A stretch of 64,000 nucleotides of DNA from Mesodorylaimus sp. YZB2_4 (taxonomy: Eukaryota; Nematoda; Enoplea; Dorylaimida; Dorylaimidae): NCBI GenBank assembly GCA_030248295.1, contig JASANH010000916.1:124001-188000 (forward strand), read 5' to 3'. Position 1 is the first letter of the stretch. Every line of letters starts with the position of its first letter. Below the pieces are notes generated by a model. That model ran no database searches and was not told where the DNA came from. It worked only from the letters and a program-made list of their open reading frames with translations. Shown here piece after piece: positions 58,559 through 64,000 of this stretch. The position numbers and the translations under genes were made by a program.

Positions 58559-61500
58559 ATGGCTTCAAAAACTGCAATCTCTCAAATTTTGCAAAATCGA
58601 TCGTCAAACATTCTCCGCATTATGAAAAATGGAGAAGGGATCAAGCGGACTTTATTTGCAAGGAGAGCGTTTTCTAGCGATCAAGGCAAATCGAAATTGC
58701 ATCAAAACAATCCACCGTACAGACGACAAAGTTATGAAGAAGCTTTTGAGCAGTCGATCAAAAACCCGGAAGCCTATTGGGCGGAACAAGCTGATAAGTT
58801 GACATGGTTCAAGAAATGGGATCGAGTATTGGATGATAGCAATCGACCATTTACAAAATGGTATGCACCAGTTTTGATATCCGTCTGAAATGCTAACCAC
58901 AGTGGCTTACAATAATTGCACTCACGTACTGTTGTCCATATTAGTCTTATGCACTTACCGTAAGAGGGCACCTAAAAAGGATTCTTGCCTCACAAAGGCG
59001 GGATAAAATTACAAAATTTTGCGACGCTCATGCCAAAATTTTCTTGTGCCCCATTAAATTACCGGTAGGTCGGGATCCCGATCCCGTCATCCCGACGTTT
59101 CGGCATCGCGATTGTGCATAAATAGATAATGGGGCAATAGCACGCTAGGCTTAAAGGTACTGCCTGTTTTATCATAGTCCGCAGCAGCTCTTTGCGCAAT
59201 TCTAGGGGTAGGAGGTGGGCATCTTTAGTCCCTTTCAAAACTGCGTATTTACTGATCAATTTCAGTATATATTTCGCTTAGATCAGTTTGGTTTCAGTTT
59301 CAGTTAGGCTGATAATCGGAAAGAGAAGTTTCAAAAAACTGGATGACTGAAAAGTGTGCTTCAGCGAGGGAAACAGGACCATGCGCAAAACAAAGAGGAA
59401 AATGCGAAAATCCCAATCCTGATCCCAATGCCGATACAGAAAAAAAAGTGATCCCGGCCTATCGTTACTGTAAAATGCATATACCAATTTTGCATTGCGG
59501 TTGTTTATGTATCTGTTTTTCTGCAGGTTTGTTGGTGGTGAATTGAACACTTGTTACAATGCATTGGATCGCCACGTGGAAGCAGGGAATGGCAATAGGA
59601 CTGCCTTCATTTACGATTCCCCAGTGACTAGCGTCAAGCGAAAATATTCATACGCGGAGATGCTGAAGCTGGTAAGCAATTTCCGAATCATCCTGCATCT
59701 CTGCACCTTGCACTCCTCGGGTTCACTGCGTATACTGTGTGTACTTCTGGCCAGCAATGGGCGATTTGTACAGGCAAGACTGACGAGGGGCAAACTGGAT
59801 AATAACAGCGGGGAAAATGTGAAAGATCATTCAACAATTTGCAGGTGTCCAACTTTGCTGGCGTCTTGTCCAATCATGGTGTTCGACGGGGCGATCGAGT
59901 CCTGATATACATGCCTATGATCCCAGAAGCACTCGTGGGAATGTTGGCGTGCGCTCGCCTTGGGGCAATTCATAGCGTGGTCTTTGGAGGATTCGCAGCG
60001 AAGGAGCTCGCATCTCGGATAAGCCATTGCCAGGTAGGAAACTGATTTCCTTGAGAAATGTTTTTTGTGACCACTTTTTACCTCGTTCCTCATTTTGCTA
60101 ACTATTTTTCTTTGTCATTTAAGCCGAAAGTAATCCTTTCTGCAAGTGGTGGCGTTGAACCAACGCGGATAGTCGAATATAAACCAATTTTGGACGAAGC
60201 GATCGATTTGGCTGCGACAAAACCCAAATCTTGCATTGTATTTCAACGACAATCAGTTCAATTTCCGCAAATTTGGTTTCAAAAAGGCCGTGATTTCGAT
60301 TGGAAAACTGAGTGCGAGAAAGCTACGAGGCATGACTGCGTTCCTGTTCCAGCAACGGATCCGATTTATATTTTGTATACATCGGGTACTACTGGCTTGC
60401 CGAAAGTGGGTACTCTATTTTACTTGGTGTCATTATCTTAAATTTTTCAATCAGGGAATATACTGTGCACAGCTGGGTTGGGATTGTTGCGTATACCTGT
60501 GAGCAAGACCCACTAAAAGGAAAGTGCAGCAACAGAATCATCGAGATTTGTCTGAAACTTGCAGGGTGTTGTTCGCCCATCAGGTGGTCATGCTGTTGTG
60601 CTGCCATGGAGTTTGCAGACCATCTACGGCATGACTCCCGACGAGGTCTGGTGGGCATCAAGCGATCTTGGTTGGGTTGTTGGTCATTCCTACGCTTGTT
60701 ATGGGCCATTGCTTTATGGGATGACCAGCGTCTTGTATGAGGCAAGTCGTTTTTCAGGACCTTTGGTTTTGTACAAAGATTTGCAATGAAAATGGTATGA
60801 CGGCTGTCTTCTCATGTTTCAGGGAAAGCCAGTAGGTACACCGGACAGTACACAGTTCATGCGTATCATAGACGAATATGGTGTGGCATCCATGTTTTGT
60901 GCACCAACAGCTTTGCGTGGTATTCGGGAAGTTGATCACGAAAAAGAAAAGCGCGCAGTCTATGCTATGAAAAAGTAGATTTTCCAAAACTTGAATTTCT
61001 CAAATTTTTTAAAAAATGGGATGCTTAGGTTACGATTCGTCTTTTCCGCGGGCGAGCACTTAGATCATGAAACCAGGCATTGGGCCGAGAGAGAATTCCA
61101 TGTCCCCGTTTTGGATCATTGGTGGCAAACAGGTGGGAATAAATGATCTTTGCACTACTGTAGCCTACTGCAGTGTACTGCATTTGTAGAATCTGGTTGG
61201 CCAATCACTGCGACTTGCACTGGATGCTATGACAAAATTCCTGAACAGCCAAATGATGCGTCTGGAAAACCAACGCCAGGGTGGAACGTGAAAGTATTGA
61301 CAGAACAAGGAGATCGCGAAGCCAAGGCTGGGGAGTTAGGGCGTATCACTGTTCAGTAAGTTGCAAAATAGGGGCTACGATTATCGGACCATCCCAAGCT
61401 TTCCTCCTGTTAGGTTGCCCTTACCACCCGGCTGTTTATCCACCTTCTGGCAAGGCGATGATCGATTTCAACATTTATATTTCGATAAATATCCAGTAAT

Positions 61501-62238
61501 TGGTTTTGTATTTTTCATTATCCAGAGTTCGTCATTATTTTCTAAAAGTGATTTTGATTGGAGCATTTTTGCAGGGTTATTACGACACTATGGATGCTGG
61601 CACCAAAACAGTTGATGGTTTCGTTAGTGTTATGTCCCGAGCCGATGACGTAATCAATGTTGCTGGACATAGAATTTCTGGTGGTGCTATTGAAGAGGTG
61701 GGGCTGGTCGAACTCACATTGTTCACTTCAGTCACATTTTTACTGGACAACTTCTATTTTTTTTAGGCTGTTCTAGAACACGAAGGCGTGGTCGATTGTG
61801 CTGTGATTCCAGTCAAAGATCAACTCAAAGGTCATGTTCCAATTGCATTATGTGTCCTGTCAGACTGTACGTATAAATGTGCTTGGTTTTTATATCTTAG
61901 CATAATTTTGTATTTTCAAATTTTTAGCATTTAAAGGAGATCACAAGAAACTGGAAAAAGAGGTAGTTGAACTAGTGCGCAAACATATCGGCCCTGTCGC
62001 TGCGATGAAAAAAGCAGTGATCATCAAAAAATTACCCAAGACCAGATCTGGAAAAATTGCTCGAAACACATTAGCAGCAATGGCAAATAACAAACCTTAC
62101 AATGTAAGCCGAGGTACATTCTTCTACTAGCTTTTTCAATGATTCCGTTAATTATTATAGATTCCTGTCACCATCGAGGATGCATCAGTTTATCCAGCGA
62201 TTGAAAAAGTGTTAAAAAGAGAGGGCCTGATAAATTAA
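58559..62238 (+). CDS. ACSS3: Short-chain acyl-CoA synthetase, ACSS3-like (propionate/acetate-CoA ligase)
   Basis: Thirteen exons close to 691 aa: 58559-58860, 59527-59671, 59845-60033, 60124-60405, 60565-60741, 60823-60974, 61029-61132, 61190-61355, 61414-61495, 61575-61697, 61767-61866, 61928-62103 and 62161-62238. This is close to the length of vertebrate ACSS3. Residues 1-40 are basic and hydroxyl-rich ([20 protein letters not shown]), as in a mitochondrial presequence. The ACAS N-domain follows ([17 protein letters not shown]). The AMP-binding signature [10 protein letters not shown] is at 297-306. [31 protein letters not shown] and the C-terminal [10 protein letters not shown] with catalytic Lys650 are intact. 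The reaction is acyl-AMP formation, then transfer to CoA. Intron 5 (60742-60822) starts GC, not GT. A plus-strand AATAAA lies at 62599. Confidence 0.97.
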
Positions 62239-62668
62239 AAGATTTGTATTGTGTTTTCTGGTCTTGGAATTTAAAAGGCTTAGAATCTTACACTCACGAT
62301 CAGATTTGTGCTCTGATCAGTGCTGCTTGTATGCCTGGTTAAATGAAAGTTAGCATAGGATCAATGTTGCCACTGACGAGCCGACCCGTCGTGAGCTATG
62401 TGAGCTGGGCTGGGCCTGGCTCTGCTAGCTGCTTCCTGGCATGGTATGCATGCAAAAAACAGAAAGAGGAGGAAGAGAATGCAAAGAATGCTTTTATTAG
62501 AAATCTATTAAAATTCTGGCGCTCTACATAAAACTCAGGAAATATAAATACTTTACTGGTAGGCTTCACTGGCGCAATTTTTAAACTTTCACGCAAAAAA
62601 TAAAAAGACGAAATATTTTTCGTTCTACCAAAGATCCGATAATAAAATATAAAAACCGCCAAAAGCGG
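62239..62668. other. 3' regions of two converging genes
   Basis: A plus-strand AATAAA at 62599-62604 could end the acyl-CoA synthetase mRNA. A minus-strand AATAAA at 62498-62493 could end the LDLa-EGF gene. The transcripts would then overlap at their 3' ends. Confidence 0.45.
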
Positions 62669-64000
62669 CTAGGCTGTGTTCAAAGGAACAAAACGTCGTC
62701 GGCGAGCTTGTAATTGGACACAAGTTCGACCATTATCGTTGGAACCATATCCAAAGTTGCAACGACAAACGGCTTGCCCACTCGGTGTTAATGGACTTAG
62801 CACATCATCCAAACAAGTGCCGTGTGTTTTGTCACAGCGATCAACGCCGAGCATGCACTCGTTCCAGTAAAGGGCATCTGACAGAGGATTGGCGCTAGAT
62901 GTGTTTGATCGAACGCACCTTCTAGGATTGAAGCAACTCACTTTCATCACTTCCGTCTTTGCAGTCACGAACGCCATCCATGGCCCATTGATAGTAAATA
63001 CAGCCACTCCTGGGAAACACGAAGAATGTTTTTCAAAACTGGTTCTACTTTTGAATATTTGCCTCAACTCACCCATCTCTGCAGCGATATATTCCAGCCA
63101 CAGTAGTATTCATTTGGCATAAATTTTGTACTGAAAAAGGGATGAAATGCAATGTGAAAAAACAATAAAGCACTGGTTCCTTACATCTGTGGTCTTGACA
63201 TAAGGTTGAGGCTTGAGATGCTGGAACGCACTTGCAGCCTGCAAGAAACGTACGCGCATACGCACTTACATCAACAGACACTCGAAGAGTACGAAGCTGG
63301 GCAGAAAGGTCAGCTTACCATCGCATTTGGTATAACCGGGCATGCATTCTGAAAGAGCGATGTGTAAGGGATATATTTTTTCTAATATACAGTATAAAAG
63401 AACCCATACCTTCATCCAAGCCGTCGGAGCAATCTTGCTTGCAATCGCGATACTGACCAAAGCTAAGGCAAGTGCCATCGCGACATTGAAAGGCTGCAAA
63501 ATGAGGCCTAGTCAGATGACAATCAACGATCACAGTCACAAAACAGCTTACTCCCGTCTCCACAAGTTGAAAACCAAATAGCTTTGATGATAGCTGAAAG
63601 CAATTAGTAACTCGCAGAATGTAATCAAAGGATAACCACGCAAAGAGTAACTCACGATGAATATATGGAGTAGTTGAAGGAGCACGAGTTGCACTTGAGG
63701 ATGGATTCAAGCCAGTAACTGGTAGACGGGTTGTTGCCAAAGTGGATGGGATCGGAGGTCTTGTTGTAGCTATAGGAGCTGCTGTGCTAGCAACGGTTGG
63801 CGGGGTTGAAGCTGCAGTAGGTGCTAGTGTAGGAGCTGCAGTGGGTGGTGGTGTGGGAGCTGCAGTGGGAGCTGCAGTGGGTGCTGGTGTTGGAGCTGCA
63901 GTGGGAGCTGCGGTAAGTGCTAGTGTAGGAGCTGCAGTGGGTGGTGGTGTGGGAGCTGCTGTAGGTGCTGGTGTGGGAGCTGCAGTGGGAGCTGCAGTGG
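62669..64000 (-). CDS. Mucin-like LDLa-EGF protein, 5' end outside the window
   Basis: Minus-strand exons in the window: 64000-63656 (partial), 63593-63552, 63493-63410, 63348-63319, 63238-63185, 63130-63073, 63009-62942 and 62877-62669, all with compatible phases. The first exon is a Thr/Ala/Pro repeat (units such as AAPTPAPT) likely to be O-glycosylated. Next comes an LDLa domain (FQCRDGTCLSFGQYRDC, DCSDGLDE). Short Cys-rich exons follow (ECMPGYTKCDG; CKCVPASQ). A second LDLa is split over two exons (LCQMNTTVAGIYRCRDG; CIYYQWAMDGVRDCKDGSDE). The last exon is an EGF-like domain (YWNECMLGVDRCD, CRCNFGYGSNDNGRTC) with a basic C-terminus (QARRRRFV). It is probably an extracellular matrix or mucosal protein. 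Confidence 0.92.
63680..64000 (-). repeat. Tandem Ala-Ala-Pro-Thr coding repeat
   Basis: Units of 12 and 24 bases (GCAGCTCCCACT, GCAGCTCCCACACCAGCACC and variants) repeat from the window edge to about 63780 in the coding frame. They encode AAPT/PAPT/PPPT. The array continues beyond 64000. Confidence 0.9.

Noticed and set aside
59070..59110. GGGATCCCGATCCCG repeat as a regulatory site in an ACSS3-like intron
   Set aside because: A short palindromic repeat with a partial echo near 2640, but no evidence of function. Probably old repeat sequence.

Overview
The window comes from an animal nuclear genome and reads as an invertebrate bilaterian, probably an ecdysozoan. The genes have spliced exons with GT-AG introns, many of only 42-60 bases. 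They encode nuclear hormone receptors, neuropeptide-type GPCRs, a neuronal calcium sensor, EB-module and LDLa/EGF secreted proteins. About half the window is non-coding and carries SINE, hAT-type, foldback and decayed retroelement sequence. HR96-type receptors, DMSR-like GPCRs and EB modules together suggest an ecdysozoan such as a tardigrade or nematode. I cannot name the species.

Layout, left to right. Positions 1-1500 hold minus-strand exon candidates of a gene running off the left edge. A HR96-type nuclear receptor on + occupies 5598-10622 (7 coding exons, 884 aa). Positions 10.6-20.4 kb are mostly non-coding, with one hAT-type element (14858-15558) and one orphan exon candidate (12714-12902). 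An intronless DMSR-like GPCR lies at 20424-21752. A decayed LINE reverse transcriptase follows (about 22.75-23.4 kb). The DNA-binding part of a second HR96-like receptor is on - (25034-26615), with a SINE just downstream. A one-exon neuronal calcium sensor is on - (28272-28829). A single-pass membrane protein gene is at 32987-34162, and a broken copy of its 3' half is at about 36.7-37.3 kb. A second neuropeptide-type GPCR lies between them on - (34721-35887). A 1-kb foldback repeat (37456-38445) is followed by an M1 aminopeptidase on - (38702-41509) and a relic of its first exon. An EB-module secreted protein (- 44299-46726) and a cysteine-rich secreted protein (- 48380-49708) come next. Positions 51.6-55.8 kb are repeat-rich: a TIR element, a gag relic split by a second hAT-type element, and SINEs. 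The right end has a small LDLa-EGF gene (- 56035-56738), a complete ACSS3-like acyl-CoA synthetase (+ 58559-62238, 13 exons) and a larger mucin-like LDLa-EGF paralogue (- 62669 to beyond 64000).

I rebuilt nine spliced genes by hand. For most of them every exon phase closes, which is the main support for the exon boundaries. The genes do not form one pathway. Their themes are peptide signalling (two GPCRs, a calcium sensor, a peptidase), lipid or xenobiotic sensing (HR96 pair), mitochondrial short-chain acyl activation (ACSS3-like), and secreted disulfide-rich proteins. I found no clearly new molecular system. The most interesting material is the TE structure (two element copies with perfect 8-bp duplications, a long foldback, a SINE family) and the local duplications with decayed partners.
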